This document shows positions 7,584-16,333 of a DNA stretch of 64,000 nt, in pieces. Made by a program: the position numbers and the translations under genes. The number at the start of each line of letters is the position of its first letter. Position 1 is the first letter of the stretch. Under the pieces are notes generated by a model. The model searched no databases. It was given only the letters and a program-made list of their open reading frames with translations, and was not told the DNA's origin. The DNA is taken from contig NZ_JAFBBY010000001.1 in the NCBI RefSeq assembly GCF_016907515.1, positions 2,480,001-2,544,000 of the forward strand, in the 5' to 3' direction. The DNA is from Nocardioides nitrophenolicus. GTDB taxonomy: Bacteria; Actinomycetota; Actinomycetes; Propionibacteriales; Nocardioidaceae.

Positions 7584-9077
7584 ATGACCGGCTACCCACG
7601 CGCGGGCGAGACCTTCGGGGACTACCTCGTCGACGGCGTCCTCGGCCGCGGCGGCATGGGCGTCGTGTACGCCGCCACGCACACCCGGATCGGTCGCCGG
7701 GTCGCGCTCAAGGTGATCGCACCCGAGCTCGCCGGCAACGACGAGTACCGGACCCGCTTCCTCCACGAGACCGCGACCCTGGTCCGCCTCGACAGCCCCC
7801 ACATCATCCAGGTGCTCGACCACGGCGAGATCGACGGCTCGCTGTTCATCGCCACCCAGCTGGTCGCCGGCGCCGACCTCGCCAAGCGGCTCGAGGACGG
7901 GCCGCTCCCCGTCGGCACCGCGCTGGCCCTCGCCGTCCAGATCACCTCCGGGGTGGCCGACGCCCACCGCGCCGGGGTCCTGCACCGCGACATCAAGCCC
8001 AGCAACGTCCTCGTGACCGGCAGCGCGGACGCCCCGTTCGCCTACCTCTGCGACTTCGGGATCGCGCGCGACACCGAGCCCGACCAGGGCCTGACCGCGA
8101 CCGGTGCCGTCATCGGCACCTTCCCCTATCTCGCGCCCGAGCGGTTCGGTGGCGCGCCCGCAGCCCGCACCACCGACGTCTACGCCCTCGGCTGCCTGCT
8201 CTGGGCGATGCTGACCGGGGCGCCGCCCTACGCCGGGACGCAGTTCGCGCTCGCCCGCGAGCACCTCGAGGCGCCGGTCCGCCAGCTGGCCGTCGACGCG
8301 CCGTGGGTCGAGGACCTCAACGGGGTGCTGCTGCAGGCGATGGCCAAGCAGCCGGGCGAGCGGTTCGCCTCGGTCGACGCGATGCGGGTGGCGCTCGACC
8401 ACGTGCTGGCCGCGGTGCCGATGGACGTGCGCCGGCTCGCGGTGCGCGCCGCGGGACCGGCCGCGCCGGCGCCGCCCCCGCCACCGCCGGCGTTCCCGGC
8501 GGCTCCCCCGACCGCCCTGCCCCCGGCCACGCCTCCACTGCCGGAGCGGCCGGCCGCGCCGGCCCCGACCCCGCCGCCCGCCCCGGCCGGGCGAGCCGGG
8601 CGAGCCGGGCGGGTCACCCTCGCGGTGGGCGTCGCGGTCCTGGTCGCCATCGGCGTGGTGGCGGCGGTGCTGCGGCCGTGGGCGGCCGACGACCAGCCGC
8701 GCGCGCGAACCGCGACCCACGGCGCGTCGCCGGTGACCACCCCGTCCGACCCCGACACCGGCCAGGTCGGCGGCATCTCCACCACCCGGCCCGACGAGCC
8801 GGCGCCCGTCGCCGTGCGGGTGCACGGCACCTGCGGCGACGGCAGCTGCTATCTCCAGGTCCGCACCGGACCCTCGACCGACGACGCCGAGGCCCGTGAC
8901 GACCAGGGTCGCAGCGAGCGCTGGGACGACGAGACCACGCATCAGGTGGTCTGCTGGGTGCGCGGCGAGACCGTCTCCTCCCAGAGCCTGGCGGCCAGCT
9001 CGGACCGCTGGGCCCGGACCGTCGACGGCGACTGGGTCGCCCTGCTGCACCTCGCCGGCCCGGTCCCCCCGTGCTGA
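7584..9077 (+). CDS. Transmembrane Ser/Thr protein kinase with extracytoplasmic SH3-like domain
   Basis: Hanks-type kinase: glycine loop GRGGMGVVY (21-29), Lys43, HRDIKPSN (134-141), DFG (157-159) and the APE-like LAPER (183-187). Residues ~290-340 are a Pro/Ala-rich linker, 344-364 a single transmembrane helix, and ~400-497 an outside domain (CGDGSCYLQVRTGPST...) that looks like a bacterial SH3 fold, not PASTA repeats. ATG 7584 was chosen over the upstream GTG 7518 because GGAGGGGG lies just before it and the kinase domain begins at once. Its stop overlaps the next gene, an M15 peptidase, suggesting sensing or control of cell-wall state. Confidence 0.9.
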   Translation: MTGYPRAGETFGDYLVDGVLGRGGMGVVYAATHTRIGRRVALKVIAPELAGNDEYRTRFLHETATLVRLDSPHIIQVLDHGEIDGSLFIATQLVAGADLAKRLEDGPLPVGTALALAVQITSGVADAHRAGVLHRDIKPSNVLVTGSADAPFAYLCDFGIARDTEPDQGLTATGAVIGTFPYLAPERFGGAPAARTTDVYALGCLLWAMLTGAPPYAGTQFALAREHLEAPVRQLAVDAPWVEDLNGVLLQAMAKQPGERFASVDAMRVALDHVLAAVPMDVRRLAVRAAGPAAPAPPPPPPAFPAAPPTALPPATPPLPERPAAPAPTPPPAPAGRAGRAGRVTLAVGVAVLVAIGVVAAVLRPWAADDQPRARTATHGASPVTTPSDPDTGQVGGISTTRPDEPAPVAVRVHGTCGDGSCYLQVRTGPSTDDAEARDDQGRSERWDDETTHQVVCWVRGETVSSQSLAASSDRWARTVDGDWVALLHLAGPVPPC

Positions 9078-9817
9078 CCCGCGGGGCACTCGCCCTCGCG
9101 GCGCTCGCGCTCCTGACCGGCTGCACGGCCGACCCGGTCACCACCCGGCCCGACCCCGCCCGACCGACGGTCAGCTCCCCGACCAGCTCCCCGGCCGCCT
9201 CGCCGACCAGCTCCGTCCCGACGCCTCCTCCGCCGCCGGCCGACTTCACCGCGAGCAGCCGCCGCCTCACCGCCGCCGAGCAGGCCGCCATGCGCGGGGT
9301 GAGCTGGCATCCGGGCTGCCCGGTCCCGCTCGCCGACCTGCGGGTGGTCCGGCTGGCCTTCCACGACTTCGCCGGGCGACGCCGCACCGGACGGCTGGTG
9401 GTGCACCGCGACGTCGTGGCCGACGTACGCCGGGTGTTCCGGCGGCTGTGGCGGCTCGACTACCCGATCCGCCGGATGCGCCCGGTCGAGGCGTACGACG
9501 GCGACGACTTCGCCTCGATCGAGGCCGACAACACCTCGGCCTTCAACTGCCGGGCGAAGACCGGGTCGAGCACCACCTGGTCCCACCACGCCTATGGCCG
9601 CGCGATCGACCTCAACCCGCTGGAGAACCCCTACGTGCTCCACGGGCGCACCACCCACGACGGCTCGGTCCCCTACCTGGACCGCACCACGCCCCGGCCC
9701 GGCGTCCTGATCGAGGGCGACCCGGTGGTGGCGGCGTTCGACGCGATCGGCTGGTACTGGGGCGGGCGGTGGCGCGACCCGGTCGACCACCAGCACTTCT
9801 CAGCCATGCCCAGCTGA
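9071..9817 (+). CDS. M15-family peptidase-like lipoprotein (VanY/D-Ala-D-Ala carboxypeptidase fold)
   Basis: A 248-aa protein from GTG 9071, overlapping the kinase gene by 7 nt. The signal peptide is short with lipobox LLTGC, followed by a Ser/Thr/Pro-rich linker (~residues 20-55) suited to crossing the wall. The M15 core has SHHAYGRAIDLNP (His...Asp) and DHQHFS (His) at the C-terminus, with GGRW before it, all as expected for the zinc site. It is probably a peptidoglycan peptidase; the kinase overlap suggests joint expression. A second, separate M15 lipoprotein is at 3649-5046. Confidence 0.88.
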   Translation: MLTRGALALAALALLTGCTADPVTTRPDPARPTVSSPTSSPAASPTSSVPTPPPPPADFTASSRRLTAAEQAAMRGVSWHPGCPVPLADLRVVRLAFHDFAGRRRTGRLVVHRDVVADVRRVFRRLWRLDYPIRRMRPVEAYDGDDFASIEADNTSAFNCRAKTGSSTTWSHHAYGRAIDLNPLENPYVLHGRTTHDGSVPYLDRTTPRPGVLIEGDPVVAAFDAIGWYWGGRWRDPVDHQHFSAMPS

Positions 9818-9827
9818 CCGAGGAAGA

Positions 9828-9862
9828 CATACAGGAAGAAAGCCGCCTGTTATTCTTCCTCC
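9828..9862 (+). promoter_or_regulatory. vapBC promoter with inverted repeat; leaderless start likely
   Basis: TATTCT (9851-9856), preceded by TG as in an extended -10, ends 6 nt before the vapB ATG (9863). Transcription would therefore begin at or next to the start codon. CATACA at 9828-9833 is a weak -35 at 17-nt spacing. AGGAAGAA (9833-9840) and TTCTTCCT (9853-9860) form an 8-bp inverted repeat overlapping the -10, the usual place for antitoxin autorepression. Confidence 0.5.
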
Positions 9863-10111
9863 ATGGCCCTCAACATCAAGGACCCCGAGACGGACCGGCT
9901 GGCCCGCGAGCTCGCCGACCGCCTGGGCACCTCCATCACCGAGGCGCTCAAGGTCGCGTTGAAGGACCGGCTCGCCCGCTCGGCGCCACGCATGGACGTC
10001 GTGTACGCCGACCTGGTCGCCATCGGCGAGCGTGGCCGGCTGCGCGCAGCCGTTGACGAACGCACCGCCGAGGAGATCGTCGGCTACGACGAGCACGGAC
10101 TACCGGCGTGA
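9863..10111 (+). CDS. vapB: VapB-family antitoxin
   Basis: An 82-aa protein beginning MALNIKDPETDRLARELADRLGTSITEALKVAL, the short ribbon-helix-helix-like N-terminus of the PSK/Rv0623-type VapB antitoxins. The C-terminal part would wrap and block the toxin. It has no Shine-Dalgarno and a close -10, so the message is probably leaderless. The stop overlaps the toxin start by 4 nt (GTGA), the standard antitoxin-first arrangement. Confidence 0.9.
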   Translation: MALNIKDPETDRLARELADRLGTSITEALKVALKDRLARSAPRMDVVYADLVAIGERGRLRAAVDERTAEEIVGYDEHGLPA

Positions 10112-10497
10112 TCGCCGTCGACACCTCGGCGCTCGTGGCTATCGTGCTCGGCGAGCCGGAGCTCGAGAGGTTCAGCGCGATCCTCTCCCGAGGGCCGGCC
10201 ATGGTCTCGTCCGCGTCGCTGACCGAGGCAGCGATGGTGCTCCACGCTCGCCAGGGGTCCGACGCCGTGCAGGACCTGCACCTGCTCGTCCAGCGCGCCG
10301 AGCTCGACGTACAGCCGGTCGACGCGGAGCTGGCGTGGGCAGCCCATGCCGCCTGGGTGCGGTTCGGGAAGGGCCGGCACCCGGCGGGCCTGAACTACGG
10401 CGACTGCTTCTCCTATGCGCTGGCCAAGACGCATGCCGTCCCGCTCCTGTTCAAGGGAGCCGACTTCACCCAGACGGACCTCACGCCGGCCGGCTGA
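10108..10497 (+). CDS. vapC: VapC-family PIN-domain ribonuclease toxin
   Basis: A 129-aa PIN-domain protein starting at GTG 10108 with MIAVDTSALVAIVLGE. The acidic metal ligands are visible: Asp5, Glu in SLTEAA (~43), and the late Asp in NYGDCFSYALA (~99). The GLNYGDCF motif is typical of the VapC group paired with this VapB type. It likely cleaves specific RNA when freed from VapB. It is convergent with the P450 gene, 6 nt away. Confidence 0.92.
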   Translation: MIAVDTSALVAIVLGEPELERFSAILSRGPAMVSSASLTEAAMVLHARQGSDAVQDLHLLVQRAELDVQPVDAELAWAAHAAWVRFGKGRHPAGLNYGDCFSYALAKTHAVPLLFKGADFTQTDLTPAG

Positions 10498-10503
10498 TCC
10501 GAC

Positions 10504-11835
10504 TCAGACCCGCACTGCCGTGCGCACCGGCAGCCGCTCGAACCCGCGCAGGACCCGGGTGCCGCGCCGCTCTGGCCGGCCGGCGACGTGCAGGTCGGGA
10601 TGCCGCTCGTAGAGCGCCCGCAGCGCGACCGCGGTCTCCAGCCGGGCCAGGCTGGCGCCGAGGCAGAAGTGCACGCCGGCGGAGAAGGCGAGGTGCTGGT
10701 CGGCGTTGGCGCGGGTGACGTCGAAGGCGTCGGGGTCGGCAAACACCGACGGATCGCGGTTGGCGCCGCCGAGGTAGAGCAGGATGCCGTGACCCGGCTC
10801 GAAGACCTTGCCGGCCACCTCGGTGCGGCGCAGCGCGATCCGCAGGGTCAGCTGGACCGGCGACTGGTGGCGCAGCACCTCGTCGACAGCATTGCCCCAG
10901 CCGTCGGGGTTCTCGCGCAGCCAGCGCAGCTGGTCGGGGTGGCCGTCGAGCATCGCGACGGCGTTGCCGATCAGGTTCACGGTCGTCTCGAAGCCGGCGG
11001 CGAGCACCAGCAGGCCGACCTGGTGCAGCTCGACGGTGTCGAGCCGGTCGGGGCCCTCGAGCCGGATCAGCTGGCTGATCAGGTCGTCGCCGGGATCGGC
11101 CTGGAGCCGCTCGACATGGCCGCGGAACCAGGTGTGCATCTCGCGCAGGGCCACCTCCGCCCGGCGGAACTGGCGCCACGAGAGCCCGGGGTCGAGGGTG
11201 ACCGCGGCCTCGTTGCCGAGCACGAGCAGCCGCTCGCGGTCGTGCTCGGGCACCCCGAGCAGGTCGGCGATCACGGTGACCGGGAGCTGCGCGGCGTACC
11301 GCTCGACCAGGTCGAAGTCCTCGACCCCGGCCAGCTCGTCGAGGAGGTCGCCGGCCACGTCGCTCACCCGGTCGCCCATCCGGCCGACCTTGCGCGCGGT
11401 GAAGGCGCGGGCGACCTGCTTGCGGTAGCGGGTGTGCAGCGGCGGGTCGACGGCCAGCATCGACGGCGGGTCGACCGGGCCGAGGGTGTCGGGGTCGATC
11501 ACCTTGTGATGCAGCCAGCGCAGCGGCTTCGGCAGCTCGCCCTGACCACCCGCGGTGCCGAAGGCGTCGCTGCGGAGCACCTCGTTGCAGACCGCATGGT
11601 CGACGCTGGCCGAGATGAGGTCGTTGGCGCTGATCACTCCGCGACCGCGCAGCTCCTCGTACGCCGGGAACGGGTCGACCCGCAGCTGCGGGTCCATCAC
11701 CATCCGGCTGATCAGGTCGCCCTTGCGCGCACCGCGCTGGATCAGCGAGCGCTGCAGTCCGTGGGCGAGGGTCCACGCGGTGAAGGAGCGCGGGAGGTCG
11801 ACGGCTCGGGCGAGCTCGGGCCTAGGCGAGCGCAT
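10504..11835 (-). CDS. Cytochrome P450
   Basis: A soluble bacterial class I P450 of 443 aa. The I-helix oxygen motif is AGFETT, the K-helix is EVLR, and the heme loop is FSAGVHFCLGASLAR with the Cys ligand. It needs a ferredoxin and reductase, neither adjacent; the alkB ferredoxin 4.6 kb away is one candidate. The substrate is unknown. The N-terminus overlaps the 102-aa unknown gene by 14 nt, so the pair is probably cotranscribed. The start at 11835 is not well supported by an SD, and a later start near MVMDPQLRVDPFPAY is possible. Confidence 0.93.
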   Translation of the reverse strand: MRSPRPELARAVDLPRSFTAWTLAHGLQRSLIQRGARKGDLISRMVMDPQLRVDPFPAYEELRGRGVISANDLISASVDHAVCNEVLRSDAFGTAGGQGELPKPLRWLHHKVIDPDTLGPVDPPSMLAVDPPLHTRYRKQVARAFTARKVGRMGDRVSDVAGDLLDELAGVEDFDLVERYAAQLPVTVIADLLGVPEHDRERLLVLGNEAAVTLDPGLSWRQFRRAEVALREMHTWFRGHVERLQADPGDDLISQLIRLEGPDRLDTVELHQVGLLVLAAGFETTVNLIGNAVAMLDGHPDQLRWLRENPDGWGNAVDEVLRHQSPVQLTLRIALRRTEVAGKVFEPGHGILLYLGGANRDPSVFADPDAFDVTRANADQHLAFSAGVHFCLGASLARLETAVALRALYERHPDLHVAGRPERRGTRVLRGFERLPVRTAVRV

Positions 11836-12130
11836 GCGTCGTACCCAACTCCTCGTCGGTTCCGTTGTCCAGCACGGCGAGCACGCCCCGGGCCCGCTCG
11901 GCGAGAACCCGCCGCTGCTCCTCGAGCACGCGCTCGGGCAGGTGGGTGTCGAGCTGGGTGCTGACGGCGAGCCGCCAGCGGTAGCGCAGCGCCGCCCGCA
12001 GGCCGTCGCGGTCGCCGAAGATCGCGGCGAGCTCGGTGTTCCAGGGGAGGGTGGGGTGTGCCTCGGCTCCGAGCTGCTCCTCGATCTCGCGCAGCGCCTG
12101 CCAGCGGCGGTGGGTCTCGGTCCAGGTCAT
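11822..12130 (-). CDS. Hypothetical protein, small, Arg/Leu-rich
   Basis: A 102-aa protein (MTWTETHRRWQALREIEEQL...) with no signal peptide, membrane segment or cysteine. It is predicted helical (W/R/L-rich, with ERVLEEQRRVLAERARGVL as one long amphipathic helix), possibly a small helical bundle. I do not recognise the family. The reading frame ends 14 nt inside the P450 gene, so translation of the two is likely coupled. Confidence 0.7.
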   Translation of the reverse strand: MTWTETHRRWQALREIEEQLGAEAHPTLPWNTELAAIFGDRDGLRAALRYRWRLAVSTQLDTHLPERVLEEQRRVLAERARGVLAVLDNGTDEELGTTHALA

Positions 12131-12263
12131 GGCTCGAACCTACGGGCGCCGGACGGCACGGACATCGGCCGACGGCAGGCACCTCGCCTCCTACCAGGGG
12201 AGGAGCCGGGCGGCCTCCCCCGGCGGGATGACCGGCGGCAGCGTGCTCCCTAGGCTGGTGGGC

Positions 12264-13505
12264 ATGCTGCGCTGGCTGCGGGCCGGGATCGAGGCGAACC
12301 TCGACCGGCACCAGATCCTCTACCCGTGGTGGGTGCCGCTGGCGTCCCACCTGGGCCAGGTGGGATCGGTCGTGGTCGCGCTGGTGCTGCGCGACGCGCT
12401 CTGGCCGCTCGACCCGCTGCTGCTCTGCCTGCCGCTGGTCATGGTCTCGCCCCTGGTCCAGTTCACGACCAACCGCTGGCTGCCGTGGTGGCTGGACGCG
12501 GCCGGCAGCGTGCTCGCGGCCGCGCTGCTGCTCTCCCGTCCGGCGGACGGCGTCCTCGACCTCGCACCGGTGCTGCTCGGCCTCGCGACGGCCGAGATCA
12601 CCGCCCGCGACGGCGTCCGCGAGGGCCTGTCGGTGGCGGCGATCGGCCAGGTCGTGCTGATCTGGGCCGCCCTCGGCCCCGGGCTGGCCGGCGCGCCGCT
12701 CTACACCTTCGAGCTGCTGCTGGGCTTCGTCATCGGCGCCATGCTGCTGTGGCAGATGCGCGCCCTGATCGCCGAGCGGAAGGCCCGCGAGCAGGCCTGG
12801 GAGCGCGCGACGACGGCCGAGCGCGAGCGGATCGCCCGCGAGATCCACGACCTCGTGGCCCACTCCCTGAGCATCTCGCTGCTCCAGGTCACCGGCGCCC
12901 GCCGCGCCCTGCGCGACGTCGCCGAGGCCGCCAGCGCGGCCGAGACGGCCGAGGCGGTGGCCGAGGTGGACGCGGCGCTCGCCGACGCCGAGCAGGTCGG
13001 GCGGCGCGCGATGGCCGACATCCGGCGCGCCGTGAGCGCGATGGCCGACGGCAGCTCCCAGCGCCACGCCCTGCCCGGCGCCGCCGACATCGCCGCGCTG
13101 GTGCGCGAGCTGGCCGCCGCCGGCCTCGCCGTCGAGTACGACGAGCAGGGCGACCCGCGCTCGCTCCCCGACGCCGCCGGCCTGGGCCTGTACCGGATCG
13201 CGCAGGAGTCGCTCGCCAATGTCGTCAAGCACGGCGACGGCACCGCTCCGGTGCGGGTCCGCCTCTCGGTGACCGGCGCCCGGGCCCGGCTGCAGGTCTC
13301 CAACCCGCTGCCCGCCGGGCGGCCGCGTCCCGACGGACTGGGCTCCGGACTGGCCGGGATGCAGGCCCGGGCTGCTCAGCTCGGGGCCCGGCTCGACGCC
13401 GGGCCGGCGGGCGGCGACTGGGTGGTCGACGTACGACTGGGGGCGGGGCGCCCCGGCGCCACCCTGCCCTGTGGCCGAACCCTCGGAAGGATGGAGACCG
13501 CGTGA
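12264..13505 (+). CDS. NarL-partner sensor histidine kinase (HisKA_3 type)
   Basis: A 413-aa membrane kinase. Residues ~20-165 hold five or six hydrophobic segments with no sizeable outside domain, so it probably senses the membrane or an internal signal. A coiled helix leads to the phospho-acceptor site ERIAREIHDLVAHSLS, then an HATPase with NVVKHG (N box) and GSGLAGM (G box). ATG 12264 is preceded by TAGGCT (12251-12256) 7 nt upstream and no SD, so the transcript may be leaderless. The stop overlaps the response regulator start by 4 nt (GTGA). Confidence 0.9.
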   Translation: MLRWLRAGIEANLDRHQILYPWWVPLASHLGQVGSVVVALVLRDALWPLDPLLLCLPLVMVSPLVQFTTNRWLPWWLDAAGSVLAAALLLSRPADGVLDLAPVLLGLATAEITARDGVREGLSVAAIGQVVLIWAALGPGLAGAPLYTFELLLGFVIGAMLLWQMRALIAERKAREQAWERATTAERERIAREIHDLVAHSLSISLLQVTGARRALRDVAEAASAAETAEAVAEVDAALADAEQVGRRAMADIRRAVSAMADGSSQRHALPGAADIAALVRELAAAGLAVEYDEQGDPRSLPDAAGLGLYRIAQESLANVVKHGDGTAPVRVRLSVTGARARLQVSNPLPAGRPRPDGLGSGLAGMQARAAQLGARLDAGPAGGDWVVDVRLGAGRPGATLPCGRTLGRMETA

Positions 13506-14182
13506 GCGAGCCCGTGGTGAAGGTGGTGCTGGTCGACGACCAGGAGCTGGTGCGCTCCGGGCTGCGCCGGATCCTGCGCCGGCGCGACGGCTTCGAGATC
13601 GTCGCCGAGTGCGCCGACGGGGGCGAGCTGCCCGCCACCCTCGACCGGCTCGGCGAGGGCGGCGTCGACGTGGTGGTGATGGACCTGCGGATGCGGGCCG
13701 TCGACGGGATCACCGCCACCCGCGCGGTGGTGGCGGCCGAGGGTCCCCCGGTGCTGGTGCTGACCACCTTCGACGACGACGAGATGCTCTCGGGCGCTCT
13801 GCGCGCGGGCGCCGCCGGCTTCCTGCTCAAGGACTCCTCGGCCGACGACCTGATCCGCGCGGTCCGCACCGTCGCCGAGGGCGGCAGCTGGCTGGACCCG
13901 GCCGTCACCGGCCGGGTGCTCGACCGGTTCCGGACCTTCGCGCCCGTGCCGAGCGGCCCGGCACCGGGCGGCGTGGACCCGCTCACCGCGCGCGAGCTGG
14001 AGGTGCTGCGCGCGATGGCGCTGGGCCGCAGCAACGGCGAGATCGCGGCCGAGCTGGTGATCTCCGAGCTCACCGTGAAGAGCCATGTCGGGCGGATCTT
14101 CACCAAGCTCGGGCTGCGGGACCGACCGGCCGCGATCGTCTACGCGTACGACCACGGCCTGGTCGCCCCCGGCCGCCTCTAG
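13502..14182 (+). CDS. LuxR/NarL-family response regulator
   Basis: A 226-aa regulator starting at GTG 13502. The receiver domain shows DDQ near the N-terminus, the phospho-acceptor Asp in VVMDLRMRAVDG and the conserved Lys in LLKDSS. After a short Pro-rich linker comes a LuxR helix-turn-helix (LTARELEVLRAMALGRSNGEI ending KSHVGRIFTKLG, described in two parts). It is partner of the overlapping histidine kinase. Target genes are not evident, since both neighbours point elsewhere and a terminator follows immediately. Confidence 0.93.
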   Translation: MSEPVVKVVLVDDQELVRSGLRRILRRRDGFEIVAECADGGELPATLDRLGEGGVDVVVMDLRMRAVDGITATRAVVAAEGPPVLVLTTFDDDEMLSGALRAGAAGFLLKDSSADDLIRAVRTVAEGGSWLDPAVTGRVLDRFRTFAPVPSGPAPGGVDPLTARELEVLRAMALGRSNGEIAAELVISELTVKSHVGRIFTKLGLRDRPAAIVYAYDHGLVAPGRL

Positions 14183-14233
14183 ATGAGTGAGTCCAAGGGT
14201 CGTGCGTCGTGCGAGAGCTTGGACTTACTCATC
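14182..14233. terminator. 16-bp hairpin between convergent genes
   Basis: Arms 14182-14197 (GATGAGTGAGTCCAAG) and 14218-14233 pair at all positions, one being a G-T wobble, with a 20-nt loop. It begins on the last base of the response regulator stop and ends 7 nt before the stop of the minus-strand gene at 14241, so it can terminate both. Confidence 0.75.
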
Positions 14234-14240
14234 CAGGGAC

Positions 14241-14756
14241 CTAGAAGCGGGCGACCGCCTCCCAGAACTCCGTGTCGGGCTTGGCCATGATCCGGTAGTC
14301 GAAGAAGGACCCGTCGGTGAAGCTCACCCGGGCGACGGTGACCCCGCCCTGGGCCTTCTTGCCGGTGTCGGCGATCGAGGCGATCGCCTCCCGCGGCACG
14401 CTCGCCACCGGGTCGGGCGGAGTGGAGTTCGCCATCATCCCGAAGTCCCACAGCGACAGCCCCTGCTCGGCGAGGACCAGCACGTGCAGGTCGGCGGTGC
14501 GCGGCAGGCTCCGGGCGATGCCGTCGTCGTCGCCGCCGACGTGGCGGGCGCCCGAGGCGGCGGTGGCCGCCGCGTCCACGGCCTTGCCGAGCAGCTTGTT
14601 CGGACCCGACGCCACGCCGCCGCCGCGCTCGAAGGCGCTGGCGACGACGCGGGTGTGGCCGATCACCCGGAGGCCGGGCTCGATCGCGGTCACCTCGGCG
14701 GCGACGTCGACCTCCGGACCGGTGAACGCGGACTTCAGCTTGTCGAGCAGACCCAT
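14241..14756 (-). CDS. Conserved hypothetical protein next to flotillin
   Basis: A 171-aa soluble protein with no signal peptide (MGLLDKLKSAFTGPEV...). The C-terminal half, with LHVLVLAEQGLSLWDFG and VARVSFTDGSFFDYRIM, looks like a small beta-rich domain similar in style to bacterial PH-like folds, but I cannot assign it. It lies 2 nt downstream of the flotillin gene and is surely in its operon, so a role at the membrane with flotillin is plausible. Confidence 0.75.
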   Translation of the reverse strand: MGLLDKLKSAFTGPEVDVAAEVTAIEPGLRVIGHTRVVASAFERGGGVASGPNKLLGKAVDAAATAASGARHVGGDDDGIARSLPRTADLHVLVLAEQGLSLWDFGMMANSTPPDPVASVPREAIASIADTGKKAQGGVTVARVSFTDGSFFDYRIMAKPDTEFWEAVARF

Positions 14757-14758
14757 CC

Positions 14759-16291
14759 TCAGGCGCCCGCCTCGTCGAGCTCGCCCGCGCCGTGAAGCTC
14801 GCCCGGGACCACGCCGTCCGCGGCCTTGCCGACCGACTTCTTGATCAGCGACTCGAGGTCGAGACCGGTCGAGGTCTTGAGCATCTGCAGGGTCTGGGTG
14901 ACGTTGTCGGTGACCTGCTTGGGCAGCGCGCCGGCGCCGTCGGTGGACAGCACGGTGAGCTGGTCGATCGCGGCGATCGGCGAGGCGACCTCCTTGGCGA
15001 TCTGGGGCAGCACCTCGATCAGCATCTGGAGCACGGCGGCGTCGTTGTAGTGGGCGAACGCCTCGGCGCGCTTGTCCATCGCCTCGGCCTCGGCCTGGCC
15101 GACGGCCAGGGTCGCGGCGGCCTGCGCCTCACCCTCGGCCCGGGTGGCCTCCGCCTCGGCGACACGGCGGGCCTTCTCGGCCTCACCGCGCTTGGCGCCC
15201 TCGATCGCCTCGGCCTCGGCGAGCGCCGCACGCCGGCCCTTCTCGGCCTCACCGCTGAGCTTGGTCTCCTCGGCCTTCGCCTGGGCGGCGGCGATGGTGG
15301 CCGCCTTGCGGGCGTCGGCCGCCGCGATCTCGGCGTTGCGGCGACCCTCGGCCTCCTGCTCGACGCGGTACCGCTCGGCGTCGGCGGGCTTGCGGACCTG
15401 GGTCTCGAGCTGGCGCTCGGTCAGCGCGGCCTGCTGGACGGCGACCTTCTCCTGCTCGGAGAGGATCGCCTGGTCGCGCTCGGCCTGGGCCAGCGGGCCG
15501 GACGCGGCGGCCTGGGCGGACGCGGCGTCGGTCTCGGCCTTGATCTCGGCCTGCTTGAGCGCGAGCGTGCGCTGGGCGATGGCGATCTCCTGCTCGGCGG
15601 CGATCTGGGCCTGCTCGGCGGCCTGGCGGGCGTTGGCCTCGGCGATCGCCGCGGCCTGCTGGATGCGCGCGGCCTCGGGACGACCGAGGTCGGCGAGATA
15701 GGTGCCGTCGTCGGTGACGTCCTGGATCTGGAAGGCGTCGAGGATCAGGCCCTGGCCGGTGAGCGAGGCCTCGGACTCGTCGGCGACCCGCTGCGCGAAC
15801 GCGGCGCGGTCGCGGATGATCTGCTCGACGGTCAGGCCGCCGACGATGGAGCGCAGCGCGCCGGCGAGCACCTCCTGGGTGAACGGCTCGATGTCGGCCT
15901 GCTGCGAGAGGAAGCGCTGCGCGGCGAGCCGGATCTGGTCGGCGTTGCCGCCGACCTTGACGATCGCGACGCCGTCGAGGTTGAGCTTGATGCCCTGGCC
16001 GGACACGGCGCCCCGGATCTGGACGGAGATCCGGCGGCTGGACAGGTCCATGGTGGCCTGCTTCTGCACGAACGGGATCACGAAGACGCCGCCGCCGAGC
16101 ACGACCTTCTGGCCGGACAGGTCGGTGGTCAGCTCACCCGTCTCGGGGTTGATCACCGCCTTGCCCTTGCGGCCGGTGATGATGAAGGCCTGGTTGGGGC
16201 CGGCCACCTTGTAGCGGCTGGTCACCAGCAGCACCAGGAGGATGAGCAGGACCACGATGCCGGCGATCGGCACGAGGACTTCGGCGTTCAT
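14759..16291 (-). CDS. Flotillin-like SPFH/band 7 membrane scaffold protein
   Basis: A 510-aa protein. The N-terminus has one hydrophobic anchor (residues ~6-24), then the SPFH domain (~30-230) with YKVAGPNQAFIITGRKG and SRRISVQIRGAV. Next comes a long Ala/Glu-rich coiled coil (~215-420, many AEAE and KAEE repeats) that drives oligomerisation, and a C-terminal region with AAVLQMLIEVLPQIA typical of flotillins. It organises ordered membrane domains. It is in one operon with the NfeD-like gene upstream, the conserved FloT/NfeD pairing, and the small hypothetical gene downstream. An SD-like GGAG lies ~10 nt before ATG 16291. Confidence 0.93.
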   Translation of the reverse strand: MNAEVLVPIAGIVVLLILLVLLVTSRYKVAGPNQAFIITGRKGKAVINPETGELTTDLSGQKVVLGGGVFVIPFVQKQATMDLSSRRISVQIRGAVSGQGIKLNLDGVAIVKVGGNADQIRLAAQRFLSQQADIEPFTQEVLAGALRSIVGGLTVEQIIRDRAAFAQRVADESEASLTGQGLILDAFQIQDVTDDGTYLADLGRPEAARIQQAAAIAEANARQAAEQAQIAAEQEIAIAQRTLALKQAEIKAETDAASAQAAASGPLAQAERDQAILSEQEKVAVQQAALTERQLETQVRKPADAERYRVEQEAEGRRNAEIAAADARKAATIAAAQAKAEETKLSGEAEKGRRAALAEAEAIEGAKRGEAEKARRVAEAEATRAEGEAQAAATLAVGQAEAEAMDKRAEAFAHYNDAAVLQMLIEVLPQIAKEVASPIAAIDQLTVLSTDGAGALPKQVTDNVTQTLQMLKTSTGLDLESLIKKSVGKAADGVVPGELHGAGELDEAGA

Positions 16292-16333
16292 GACGTCGAT
16301 CTCCGTTTCGTTGGGTGTGGGAATCGGGGGAGG

